A stretch of DNA of 43,711 bases from CBDCYS01 sp965226245 (lineage in GTDB: Bacteria; Acidobacteriota; Terriglobia; Bryobacterales; UBA6623): assembly GCA_965226245.1 (NCBI GenBank), contig CBDDCL010000003.1, positions 1 through 43,711 of the forward strand. The letters run 5' to 3'. The translations under genes and the position numbers were made by a program. The notes beneath the pieces were generated by a model. The model was not told the origin of the DNA and did no database searches. It worked only from the letters and a program-made list of their open reading frames with translations. Numbering within the stretch: the first letter of the stretch is position 1; the number at the start of each line of letters is the position of its first letter. Positions 24,845 to 31,559 of the stretch are shown here, in pieces.

Positions 24845-25180
24845 TTAGCGATTTAGGACGCGCGGGCCATCCTCGGCGATGCCGGACAGCACAACCGGAG
24901 CGCGGTCGGGGAACTTGGCCACCAGCGACAGGTTTCCACCCATCGCCTCTACCGTCTTGCGGAGCGTGGACAGCAGCAGATCGCTGCGCTTCTCAAGCCG
25001 CGAAACGCTGTCCTGGGTAATCCCGAGCTTTTTAGCCACGCGAACCTGCGTGAGCTTGCGGGCGTGCCGCAGTTCGCGCAAGGTCATCTCCTCGGCAATC
25101 AGCTCGGCGGCGCGGGCCTCGACCTTCTTGCGTTGGGCGGGGCTCAGCTTCTTGATTCGGTCGTCTACGTTCACAGCCAT
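24845..25180 (-). CDS. higA: XRE-type antitoxin (HigA-like)
   Basis: 111 residues. The helix-turn-helix is clear (LRELRHARKLTQVRVAKKLG then ITQDSVSRLEKRSDLLLSTL). A C-terminal SLVAKFPD-type strand follows, in which the antitoxin contacts its toxin. It overlaps the upstream toxin gene by 10 bp, so translation is coupled. It likely neutralises the toxin and represses the promoter through the palindrome at 25556-25579. Confidence 0.88.
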   Translation of the reverse strand: MAVNVDDRIKKLSPAQRKKVEARAAELIAEEMTLRELRHARKLTQVRVAKKLGITQDSVSRLEKRSDLLLSTLRKTVEAMGGNLSLVAKFPDRAPVVLSGIAEDGPRVLNR

Positions 25181-25551
25181 GATGACTTCCCTTCCTTCTT
25201 CAGGCGGGCTAGATGCGCGTCGAAACGGTCATCGGCCTTGCGGATCAGCCTGCGGTAGAACCGCTTTTCTCCGCCTCCCGATTTATCCCCCGCAACGAGC
25301 AGGATCGCCTTGCGCTTTCTGTCGAAAGCGAAGGCTACTCTCCATTCGCCGTCAGCCGCACTGAACCGCAATTCCTTCATGTTCGCGTGGCGTGAGTCGT
25401 TTAGCGTGTCAACCCGAGGCCGCCCCAATTGCGGCCCGAACTGCTGCAGCAGTCTCGTCAACGCCAGAATCTCCGTCTGCACGTCCTCGTGCAGTTCGTC
25501 AAGCTCTGGCTCAAACTCGTTGCCAATCTCAACAACCCAGCTCACCCCCAT
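25171..25551 (-). CDS. higB: RelE/HigB-superfamily toxin (Gp49-like)
   Basis: 126 residues from ATG 25551; a GTG at 25563 is also in frame. It has the fold pattern of phage Gp49/HigB-type toxins: EFEPELDELHEDVQTEILAL, LNDSRHANMKELRFSAADGE, WRVAFAFDRKRKAILLVAGD, then KSGGGEKRFYRRLI. Such toxins cleave mRNA on the ribosome. Toxin-first order with a 10-bp overlap is the HigBA arrangement. On a plasmid this pair acts as an addiction or defence module. Confidence 0.88.
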   Translation of the reverse strand: MGVSWVVEIGNEFEPELDELHEDVQTEILALTRLLQQFGPQLGRPRVDTLNDSRHANMKELRFSAADGEWRVAFAFDRKRKAILLVAGDKSGGGEKRFYRRLIRKADDRFDAHLARLKKEGKSSWL

Positions 25552-25555
25552 AATA

Positions 25556-25579
25556 TGACACACAATCCATATAGTGTCA
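25556..25579. promoter_or_regulatory. Operator palindrome of the HigBA-like operon
   Basis: TGACAC ... GTGTCA arms lie 12 bp apart immediately upstream of the toxin start, and they enclose CATATA on this strand (TATATG on the coding strand, a -10-like hexamer). Overlap of promoter and palindrome fits autorepression by the XRE antitoxin. Confidence 0.65.
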
Positions 25580-25981
25580 GTGCCATATTCGGCTGCCTCG
25601 AAAGAAAGCTCGCCGCGCGGTGAGAGAAAGCAGCTAACACGGAAGAACCTCCAACAAAGCGATCGTCTGGGATCGCGACTCGAACCAGACCCGCCAGACG
25701 GTAGTGTCCTAAAGTTGCGTTGTCGCTACCCGCCAGACCGACAAGATAAAGATCGTTCCCATGGTCTGCGGAGCCTCGAGGATTTCGTCAAGTCGATGAA
25801 ACCAGGCGGGTTGGGAGGGCCTGGGGGAAGCTCCTGCTCTACTATACGTTAGGGAGCGATCCGGCATTATGGCCTGCCGGGGAGCGGCGGGAGAGGGGGT
25901 TGATCATGCATGATAAAGGATATTATCATTCACAAAAAACACACTCGTGACCCAACACGCCCGACCATCCACCAGCCCTAG
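25580..25981. other. Gap with a repeat relic (copy 2 of the PAWFHRL family)
   Basis: No intact gene. At 25776-25833 the minus strand reads SQPAWFHRLDEILEA, matching the relic at 17995-18082. The DNA between about 25779 and 25850 is also similar to 18040-18105 (both end GCTCCTGCTCTACTA). The remainder is unassigned. Confidence 0.5.
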
Positions 25982-26107
25982 TTCCCCTCCCCCAAAACAC
26001 CCGCCAGGGCAACGGCCTTGGCCGCCATCGTGCAGCGCGGAGGCCCGGCCGCCGTTTTCGCCGCCGAGCAGTTCTTCTACGCCGCCATGCGTCATGATAT
26101 AAACTGA
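25982..26107 (+). pseudogene. Possible tyrosine-recombinase N-terminal relic
   Basis: Frame text ATALAAIVQRGGPAAVFAAE then QFFYAAMRHDIN and stop. It resembles the start of the SAM-like core-binding domain of XerC/D-type integrases, which normally continues xxTRRAYxxAxxxFLxWC. Only about 40 codons remain, upstream of the Phd/VapC genes. Confidence 0.4.
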
Positions 26108-26135
26108 CTACATTGGTTCTTTTAGGGAGGTAGCC

Positions 26136-26378
26136 ATGCGAGAGGTGCAATTACGCGAGGCCAAGGTCAAGCTGTCGGCGCTCGTGGAGGAAGCTGCTCA
26201 CGGAGAGACGGCGGTCATCACCCGCCATGGTAAGCCCCGGGCCGTCATCCTGGGAGTCGATGAATGGAATCGTCTTCGCCATGTACCGTCCTTTGGCCGG
26301 TTGCTGCTTTCCTCGCCTTTGGAAGACGGAGACCTGCCGCCACGCAACACAAGCCCGTCACGGGACGCCGCACTTTAG
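26136..26378 (+). CDS. Phd/YefM-family antitoxin
   Basis: 80 residues. The DNA-binding and dimerisation half is typical: VQLREAKVKLSALVEEAAHG, then ETAVITRHGKPRAVILGVDE and W. The tail is rich in Pro and Asp as expected for a disordered toxin-binding end. A strong site (AGGGAGG) stands 6 bases before the ATG. It precedes the PIN toxin by 9 bp and would bind both toxin and its own promoter. Confidence 0.9.
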   Translation: MREVQLREAKVKLSALVEEAAHGETAVITRHGKPRAVILGVDEWNRLRHVPSFGRLLLSSPLEDGDLPPRNTSPSRDAAL

Positions 26379-26387
26379 GAACACGGC

Positions 26388-26822
26388 TTGTACCTGGTAG
26401 ACACCGATGTGCTGTCGATCGGGGCTCCCGGCCGGTCCGAGCGACCCGCAGCATTGGTCGAGTGGATGGATGCGCACTCGGACGGTCTTTTTTTATCGGC
26501 GGTGACCGTAGCCGAAATCTCCGACGGGATTGCCAAGGTGAAACGGACCGGCTCCGCTTCCAGGGCCGCCAGCCTCGGGAATTGGCTTGAACTCGTGCTC
26601 CATCTTTATGGAGAGCGGGTGCTGCCGTTCGATGTTTCTGCGGCCCGCTTGGCGGGAGAATTGACAGACAAGGCGCGCGCAGCCGGTCATTCGCCCGGCT
26701 TTGCCGATGTCGCCATCGCGGCCACGGCCGGGTGCCATGGCATGACCATCCTAACGCGCAACCTGCGTCACTTCACCCCACTCGACATCCCGGCGATCGA
26801 TCCCTTCGAGGGGTTGCCTTGA
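26388..26822 (+). CDS. vapC: VapC-type PIN-domain toxin
   Basis: 144 residues from TTG 26388 (AGGA about 9 bases upstream). The PIN active-site acids are in place: VDTDVLS at residues 4-10, the VAEISDGI Glu, and the GFADVAIAATA Asp, followed by LTRNLRHF. PIN toxins are Mg2+-dependent ribonucleases, often cutting tRNA or rRNA. Pairing with a Phd-type antitoxin is common. With the two HigBA pairs it gives this plasmid three addiction modules. Confidence 0.92.
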   Translation: MYLVDTDVLSIGAPGRSERPAALVEWMDAHSDGLFLSAVTVAEISDGIAKVKRTGSASRAASLGNWLELVLHLYGERVLPFDVSAARLAGELTDKARAAGHSPGFADVAIAATAGCHGMTILTRNLRHFTPLDIPAIDPFEGLP

Positions 26823-26976
26823 CTGCGTGGTATTGGGGCGACACACCGACAATTTTTGTTTTTGGGCCACGCGCCATTCCACCATCCTGTCAAATCGGCA
26901 CTCTTGACGAGTTGGTTCAGCACAGGTACCCTCGCTGCTTCGCGTACTCGCGCCCCCCATCCGACCTACGCAACTC

Positions 26977-27062
26977 TGCACAAGTGCACGACTGATTAGA
27001 TGTTCCTTGACACGCACCTCCTCCTTAGATGATGATCAGAACTGCAATTATGCACAAGTGCA
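26977..27062. promoter_or_regulatory. Two identical TGCACAAGTGCA sites upstream of parA
   Basis: TGCACAAGTGCA occurs exactly at 26977-26988 and 27051-27062. Half-sites recur at 27716-27733 and 28018-28048. Sites on both sides of a parA/ribbon-helix-helix pair are what a centromere and operator would look like. Confidence 0.7.
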
Positions 27063-27087
27063 TTATTGCAGATAACCAGGGGTGCAC

Positions 27088-27747
27088 ATGAAAACGATCG
27101 CTATTGCTATGCAGAAAGGCGGCGTCGGGAAATCCACCCTGACGCGCTCGCTCGCAGTGGCAGCCAGCAAGGTCGGCTACAATGTGCTCGCGCTCGATAT
27201 GGACGCACAGCAGTCCATATCGCAATGGGCTGAACGGCGCGACGAGCAACTGCCCGCCGTCAAGTTTTCGAGCGAAATCGAGCTCCCAAAGATGCTAGAC
27301 CGCGCCGAGCGCGCTGGATGCGACCTCGTGATTATCGACACACCGCCAGCGCGCAGCACGGAAGGTCCCGCCGCCGTTGAAGAGGCCGACTTGGTAATTG
27401 TTCCCTGCACGCCAGACATTGAAGCCTACGAGCAGCTTCCGCGCACAGCACGGCTCGCCCGCACGACCGGCAAGCCAGCCGCCGTCGTCCTGACTATGGT
27501 CCATCCCAACAGCCAGACCGAGGAAAAGATCGCCCGCGAGGTATTCACGACCATCGGCATTCCAATGGCCGAGGCGATCCTACACCGCTTCAAGGTGCAT
27601 CGAGACGCCAGCCGGGAAGGAGTCACGGCGCAGGAAATGGAACCCGACAGCAAGGCGTCGCAGGAAATACAGGCCTTATGGGATTGGGTCTGTGCCGAAT
27701 TGCAACTTAGCATAAGTGCACCTGTGCACAAGATAGCGAGACGCTAG
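27088..27747 (+). CDS. parA: ParA-family partition ATPase
   Basis: 219 residues from ATG 27088 (CAGGGG just upstream; GTG 27082 also in frame). The deviant Walker A is MQKGGVGKST, with the signature lysine. ALDMDAQQSISQW is the A' motif and DLVIIDTPPA the Walker B. No N-terminal helix-turn-helix is present, so this is a short type Ib ParA. It would form ATP-dependent patterns on the nucleoid to segregate the plasmid, with the small DNA-binding protein encoded 2 bp downstream as its partner. Confidence 0.95.
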   Translation: MKTIAIAMQKGGVGKSTLTRSLAVAASKVGYNVLALDMDAQQSISQWAERRDEQLPAVKFSSEIELPKMLDRAERAGCDLVIIDTPPARSTEGPAAVEEADLVIVPCTPDIEAYEQLPRTARLARTTGKPAAVVLTMVHPNSQTEEKIAREVFTTIGIPMAEAILHRFKVHRDASREGVTAQEMEPDSKASQEIQALWDWVCAELQLSISAPVHKIARR

Positions 27748-27749
27748 TT

Positions 27750-28010
27750 ATGGCTAAATCAAAAGTCACTGCGGAGAGCTTCCTGAAAAACATGGGGGTC
27801 GGAGAGCCCGAGGTCACAGCGGTTGTCGCCACGCCAGCGCCGGGCCGGGTCGGGCTTAAGCATATAGGCGGCTACTTTAACAAGGAGACGACCGAACAGG
27901 TTGCCATCCTGCGTGCCCGCCTCGGCCTCAATAATTCCCAGCTCCTCAAACGGGCGATCGAGGAATTGTATAGCCGCGAAATCGCTGCCCGGAAATTTGG
28001 CGATCGTTAG
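27750..28010 (+). CDS. Ribbon-helix-helix partition protein (ParG/CopG-like)
   Basis: 86 residues. The first ~38 are flexible (AESFLKNMGVGEPE, VVATPAPGRVG). The rest is a ribbon-helix-helix: LKHIGGYFNKETTEQVAILR, then NNSQLLKRAIEELY. A mobile tail plus RHH, 2 bp after a type Ib parA, is the ParG-type centromere-binding arrangement. It probably binds the TGCAC repeats and stimulates ParA. Confidence 0.85.
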   Translation: MAKSKVTAESFLKNMGVGEPEVTAVVATPAPGRVGLKHIGGYFNKETTEQVAILRARLGLNNSQLLKRAIEELYSREIAARKFGDR

Positions 28011-28367
28011 AGTAATAGTGCATCCGTGCCCTTGTGCACATCTGCACAATTCTCGTCGTCTCTCGAACGGCAGATCCTTTAGCCCCAGCCCCCGAGGACC
28101 GTCTCGGCGTCAAGGCGTGCATTTGCCGGGTCATGAACGCCACTCGGCAACAGCGGATTGGCCTTCGTAATCCTGCGCTCGGATCGCTGTACCAGAACGG
28201 ACACGAGCACCTGGACCCTTAAATCTTTTCCCCGTAGCGCTCTCCAAAATCGCTGGTGCGCTGCTCCCCAGGAGAGAATCTTGCTACCTTGGTCCACCTT
28301 GGAAGTGAAGATACCGCGCGCTATCAGTTGGATAGGCTGGCACCTCAGCAGGGGTTAGTTGAACGCT
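28011..28367. other. Gap downstream of the partition genes
   Basis: Begins with GTGCATCCGTGCCCTTGTGC and a TCTGCACAAT string (28018-28053), further copies of the partition-type repeat. The remaining 300 bp hold only short shadow frames. Confidence 0.5.
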
Positions 28368-28386
28368 GTCAAACGTTAGGTTTGAC
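28368..28386. terminator. Perfect palindrome at the 3' end of the 28369 gene
   Basis: GTCAAAC-GTTAG-GTTTGAC, a 7-bp stem with 5-base loop, includes the stop codon of the small gene. It may end transcription or protect the message. No U-run follows. Confidence 0.5.
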
Positions 28387-28563
28387 GTAAACGTTGAGCC
28401 CTATTTTGACCTCCACGCCATTCGCATCTTTAACGCCGATATTACCCTGAGTCGACGCCACCCTTCTGGTTTTTCCAGAGGCGCTGATGTCGCCGCGGTG
28501 GTTCAGGTCAACATGAATCACCAAACGGTTATCATCCACCACTTCGAATTTAACGTTTTCCAC
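28369..28563 (-). CDS. Small hypothetical protein
   Basis: 64 residues from GTG 28563, supported by AGGAGG 8 bases upstream. The predicted fold is all-beta: KFEVVDDNRLVIHVDLNHRG, SGKTRRVASTQGNIGV, VEVKIGLNVYVKP. I do not recognise the family. The strong ribosome site and clean ending indicate a real gene. It lies between the partition locus and the replication region. Confidence 0.65.
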   Translation of the reverse strand: MENVKFEVVDDNRLVIHVDLNHRGDISASGKTRRVASTQGNIGVKDANGVEVKIGLNVYVKPNV

Positions 28564-28650
28564 TGGTATTGGCCTCCTTTGGGGTGGGTCCTACGAACCC
28601 ACCAATTGTACCTGCCTCGCCACCGATCTGGGGCAAATCGACCTGCAAGT

Positions 28651-28708
28651 GTTAGCGCCGGAGAGAACATAGTCCACAAGGCGGTGGTGTTCAGTCAGGT
28701 TGTGGCGG
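28651..28708 (-). repeat. 58-bp repeat, copy 2 (inverse of 16006-16063)
   Basis: Same length and 50/58 identical to copy 1 in opposite orientation. It lies between the small gene at 28369 and a broken zinc-ribbon gene. Confidence 0.7.
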
Positions 28709-28742
28709 ATAAAAACACCGTGGGCAGCGCGGCCTCTGCCAA

Positions 28743-29100
28743 CTACTTCAGTCCGAGCACCGACTTGACCTCGGCCCACTCAGTCGGGATGGCATGCGGC
28801 TGAGCCGCAAGGGACCATTGGGGACCCCCGAAAACATGGGGTAAAAAGGTAGGCTGGCAAAGATCCCAGCTTCGCCAGTGGCACCGTTCCCGGTATTCCC
28901 GCTGGCGTTGGCAATGATCGGCCCGAATCTCCGGGTCCTGCTGGTAGCGGCGGTTGGCCCGCCACCTCTGTTTGCGCCGCATCCGGCGGCGGCACTCATC
29001 CCCGCAGTAGACCTGCCCCCCGATAACAGGAACGGCGGATGTAAAACATCACCCCGCAACCTCGGCAAAACAACTGTCGCCACAGCACTTCTCTGGCCAT
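28743..29100 (-). pseudogene. Small Cys-rich, Arg-rich protein broken by a G-run frameshift
   Basis: ATG at 29100 opens MAREVLWRQLFCRGCGVMFY IRRSCYRG. At the six-G run near 29020 the frame changes. The natural continuation is VYCGDECRRRMRRKQRWRAN then RRYQQDPEIRADHCQRQREY in the next frame. Two CxxC pairs would bind zinc, and the basic helix suggests nucleic-acid contact. Homologues, as I recall, are found near insertion sequences and plasmid genes. One fewer G restores a single protein. Confidence 0.65.
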
Positions 29101-29242
29101 ACCCCGCACGATTCCATAGCGGCCTGTGAGCCTTGAAGGGTTGGCGGGTTCTCTTGTGGTTCTTGTCTGGGGGACGTGGGAGCATGGGCCGATTGCCTCT
29201 GAGCCGCAGGGTCGGGGTCGTCAAGCGTTACCGATGCGCGGT

Positions 29243-29258
29243 GGAGGCGAAAGCCTCC
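29243..29258. other. Strong GNRA hairpin
   Basis: GGAGGC-GAAA-GCCTCC, a 6-bp perfect stem with a GAAA tetraloop, extended by flanking CGCG pairs. It lies in a 250-bp gene-free stretch (29101-29357) upstream of higBA-repA, a suitable place for a small control RNA, but there is no direct evidence of one. Confidence 0.4.
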
Positions 29259-29310
29259 GGGACGCGATGACGCGGAGGAATGGACCGTAACCGAGGCGAG
29301 GAGAAAAGAC

Positions 29311-29338
29311 TTGCCCTTTGAACCCTGTAATGTATCAT
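29311..29338 (+). promoter_or_regulatory. Candidate promoter of higBA-repA
   Basis: TTGCCC, a 16-bp spacer and TATCAT end 19 bases before the higB start. It would drive higB, higA and probably repA as one unit, because the gaps between those genes are small. Confidence 0.5.
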
Positions 29339-29357
29339 GGAGCAATCGGGCCTATGA

Positions 29358-29630
29358 ATGAGGATTAAGCACGCTGGATTGAAGCGCTTGTATGAGCAAG
29401 ACAATGCCCGGCGGCTGAACCCGGACCATGTGCGGCGCATCCGACGCATCCTGATTGACTTGGACGTGGCGTTTTCACCGACAGAGATGGACCGGCCCGG
29501 CTATCGCCTGCATCGGTTGCAGGGAGACAGGCGCGGCGATTGGAGCGTGCGCGTCTCGGGGAACTGGAGCATCGTCTTTCGCTTTGCCGATGGCGAGGCG
29601 GTGGACGTGGATTTGATCGACTACCACTGA
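29358..29630 (+). CDS. higB: HigB-type toxin
   Basis: 90 residues. It matches the HigB (killer) family: KHAGLKRLYEQDNARRLNPD, HVRRIRRILIDLDVA, PGYRLHRLQGDRRGDWSVRV and SGNWSIVFRF. The family cleaves mRNA at the ribosome. The antitoxin follows 11 bp later. The location immediately before repA links plasmid addiction to replication. Confidence 0.93.
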   Translation: MRIKHAGLKRLYEQDNARRLNPDHVRRIRRILIDLDVAFSPTEMDRPGYRLHRLQGDRRGDWSVRVSGNWSIVFRFADGEAVDVDLIDYH

Positions 29631-29641
29631 GGAGGGAGCCC

Positions 29642-29908
29642 ATGCCTATGTACGCACCGCCGCACCCCGGCGAAATGATCCGAGACATCCTGGAGGATGA
29701 AGATGTGGGCTGGACCGTGACCGAGTGCGCCCAGCGTCTCGGCATGGCGAGGAACACGCTTTCACGGCTGCTCAATGGCCATATCGGAATCTCTCCCCGG
29801 CTGGCGCTGGCGATGGAGCGCATTGGTTGGGGAGATGCGGATCACTGGATGCGCGTTCAGGCGGCCTACGAACTGGCGCTGGCGCGGAAGCGGGAGGACG
29901 CGGCTTGA
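29642..29908 (+). CDS. higA: HigA-type antitoxin
   Basis: 88 residues from ATG 29642 (GAGGAGGG upstream). It starts with the family signature APPHPGEMIRDIL. The helix-turn-helix follows: TVTECAQRLGMARNTLSRLL then NGHIGISPRLALAMERIG. It would repress the operon and block HigB. Its stop is one base before a possible GTG start of repA. Confidence 0.95.
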   Translation: MPMYAPPHPGEMIRDILEDEDVGWTVTECAQRLGMARNTLSRLLNGHIGISPRLALAMERIGWGDADHWMRVQAAYELALARKREDAA

Positions 29909-29981
29909 CGTGAGTTCCGAAGCCGTGACGAAGACGGGATCAACCGGCGAACATAGCAGTGGAACATGGGAGAATAAAGGC

Positions 29982-30950
29982 ATGCAGCGTCAACGCGGCA
30001 GCTTGGTTCCCGTTGCGGAAGTCGTATCTGGTTTGAACGGGCCGGTGAAGGCGATCCGCGATGCCTCGCCCCAGGCGCTACACCACTTCACCCGCTTCGA
30101 CCAGGTGAACCAGCTTGTTTCGGCCAGCGAAGCGGACGCCGATCTAGGCTTTATGGCGCGAACGATGGCGCTGTGCAGCCTGCCTCGCACCAACCCCGGC
30201 AAGCAAACGCAGTATGTCCGGCGCAACGGCCCCTTCACCTTAGTGATGAGTGCGGCGAGACTTAACAAGCTCCCTTACGGCAACCTACCCCGCCTCTTGC
30301 TGGCCTGGGTGTGCACTGAAGCGGTACGGACGGGAAGCCGTGAGCTTGTCCTAGGCAAGTCGCTTTCCAAGTTCATGAGGACGCTCGGTATATACAACAG
30401 CGGCGGCAAGCCCCAAACCCGCCTCCGCAACCAGATGAAGCGGCTCTTTGGTTGCACCGTCTCGATGATCTACGAAGACGAGCACGGTGAGCAATTCCTA
30501 TCCTCGTTGATCGCCGACCGGGGAGAGTTTTGGTGGGACCCCAAGCGTCCCGACGAACGGGTTCTATTTGACAGCAAGATCCGCCTCGGCGAAGACTTCT
30601 TCAACGAGATCATACGCCGCCCGGTGCCCCTCGACATGAACACTCTCACGGCCATGAAGCGCTCCACGTTGGGCCTCGATCTCTACTTGTGGCTGGTCTA
30701 CCGGACCTTCTTGCTTCGTGCTCCGCTGCGGCTCTCCTGGAAGCAGTTGTACCGGCAGTTCGGAGCGGACCCGGACAAGGCCAGCGATAAGAACACAGTG
30801 AACCGATTACGCACGCATGCCTTGCGCGAGTTGAAGAAAATCAAGCTCGCCTGGCCGGACTTGAACTACACCACGGCCCCAGGTGCCCTGATCTTGCATC
30901 CCTCGAAGCCCTCCATCCCACCGCTTAATCAAGGCCAGCTAAGCCGCTAG
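29982..30950 (+). CDS. repA: Plasmid replication initiator, RepA_C family
   Basis: 322 residues from ATG 29982; a GTG at 29910, nearly touching higA, would add 24. It contains the RepA_C core: LPYGNLPRLLLAWVCTEAVR, SRELVLGKSLSKFMRTLGI, TRLRNQMKRLFGCTVSMIY, and RPVPLDMNTLTAMKRSTLGL. Winged-helix segments then appear (LRLSWKQLYRQFGADPDKAS, RLRTHALRELKKIKLAWPD). The protein would bind the iterons 150 bp downstream and open the origin with host DnaA. Its completeness, together with the origin, argues that this replicon is functional. Confidence 0.93.
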   Translation: MQRQRGSLVPVAEVVSGLNGPVKAIRDASPQALHHFTRFDQVNQLVSASEADADLGFMARTMALCSLPRTNPGKQTQYVRRNGPFTLVMSAARLNKLPYGNLPRLLLAWVCTEAVRTGSRELVLGKSLSKFMRTLGIYNSGGKPQTRLRNQMKRLFGCTVSMIYEDEHGEQFLSSLIADRGEFWWDPKRPDERVLFDSKIRLGEDFFNEIIRRPVPLDMNTLTAMKRSTLGLDLYLWLVYRTFLLRAPLRLSWKQLYRQFGADPDKASDKNTVNRLRTHALRELKKIKLAWPDLNYTTAPGALILHPSKPSIPPLNQGQLSR

Positions 30951-31103
30951 TCCTTCCCGTTTCCGCCGCTAGGATCGCAAGCGCCGCACCGGGCGTCTCC
31001 CCCCTAGTACGGCTCCACCCCCGCAAACCGCTCCTGGGGCTTCCTGCGGCGATCTTTCCGAGAGGTTTATCCACAGGTGCCAGTGATACTGGAAAGTTTT
31101 CCA

Positions 31104-31186
31104 CGGTCAAACAGGTACACTCCCCGCCGCGAAATACGGTCAAACAGGTACACTCCCCGCCGCGAAATACGGTCAAACAGGTACAC
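31104..31186. repeat. 33-bp iterons, two full units and one partial
   Basis: CGGTCAAACAGGTACAC recurs at 31104, 31137 and 31170 with an exact 33-bp period, about three helical turns. The first two units share the spacer TCCCCGCCGCGAAATA; the third stops after GGTACAC. Equal helical phasing suits cooperative binding of RepA. Confidence 0.92.
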
Positions 31187-31197
31187 CACACAAATAG

Positions 31198-31227
31198 TAA
31201 AGAACAAGTAGTTAAAGAACAAGTAGT
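31198..31227. repeat. Two perfect 15-bp AT-rich tandem repeats
   Basis: TAAAGAACAAGTAGT at 31198-31212 and again at 31213-31227, inside the origin. They are a likely DNA-unwinding element. Confidence 0.85.
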
Positions 31228-31284
31228 AGGAGCGACTACGACTGTGGATAACTCACTGAAAACAAAAGAGAAACCACCGGAAGA

Positions 31285-31302
31285 GGGGGGCTAACGCCCC
31301 CC
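31285..31302. terminator. GC hairpin downstream of oriV
   Basis: GGGGGGC-TAAC-GCCCCCC, a 7-bp all-GC stem. It is followed by GCAAAAGG rather than a T-run on this strand. It could stop transcription into the origin or stall replication. Confidence 0.5.
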
Positions 31303-31559
31303 GCAAAAGGCAAAACCAAAACCTTCCTTATAGGTAAGGAACTGAAAATAAGCAACTTACGTCAAACCGCGGCGGAACGGGCAAGCGGACCGACAACAAA
31401 ACCCAACCCAAAACCCAACCCAAAACCCCGGATAGCCTCCGCCCAGGGGCGAGTCAAGCCGCTGGCGCGGCTCCTACGCTGCGCTACGGCCCTGCGGGTG
31501 ACAGCGCCCCTCGGCTACGGCGCAAGGCGGCTGGGGAGAGACGGGCAGCGACGAGCGGC

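Larger units (their letters stand above)
31067..31251. other. Origin of replication (oriV)
   Basis: Two perfect DnaA boxes bound the region: TTATCCACA at 31067-31075 and its complement TGTGGATAA at 31243-31251. Between them lie iterons (31104-31186) and an AT-rich tandem repeat (31198-31227), which would be the melting site. It sits just downstream of repA. This is the standard layout of an iteron-controlled plasmid origin. Confidence 0.88.

Noticed and set aside
30925..31191. Minus-strand frame with CTCLTVFRGGE repeated three times
   Set aside because: It is only the translation of the 33-bp iterons; the DNA repeat explains the peptide repeat and no start site is credible.
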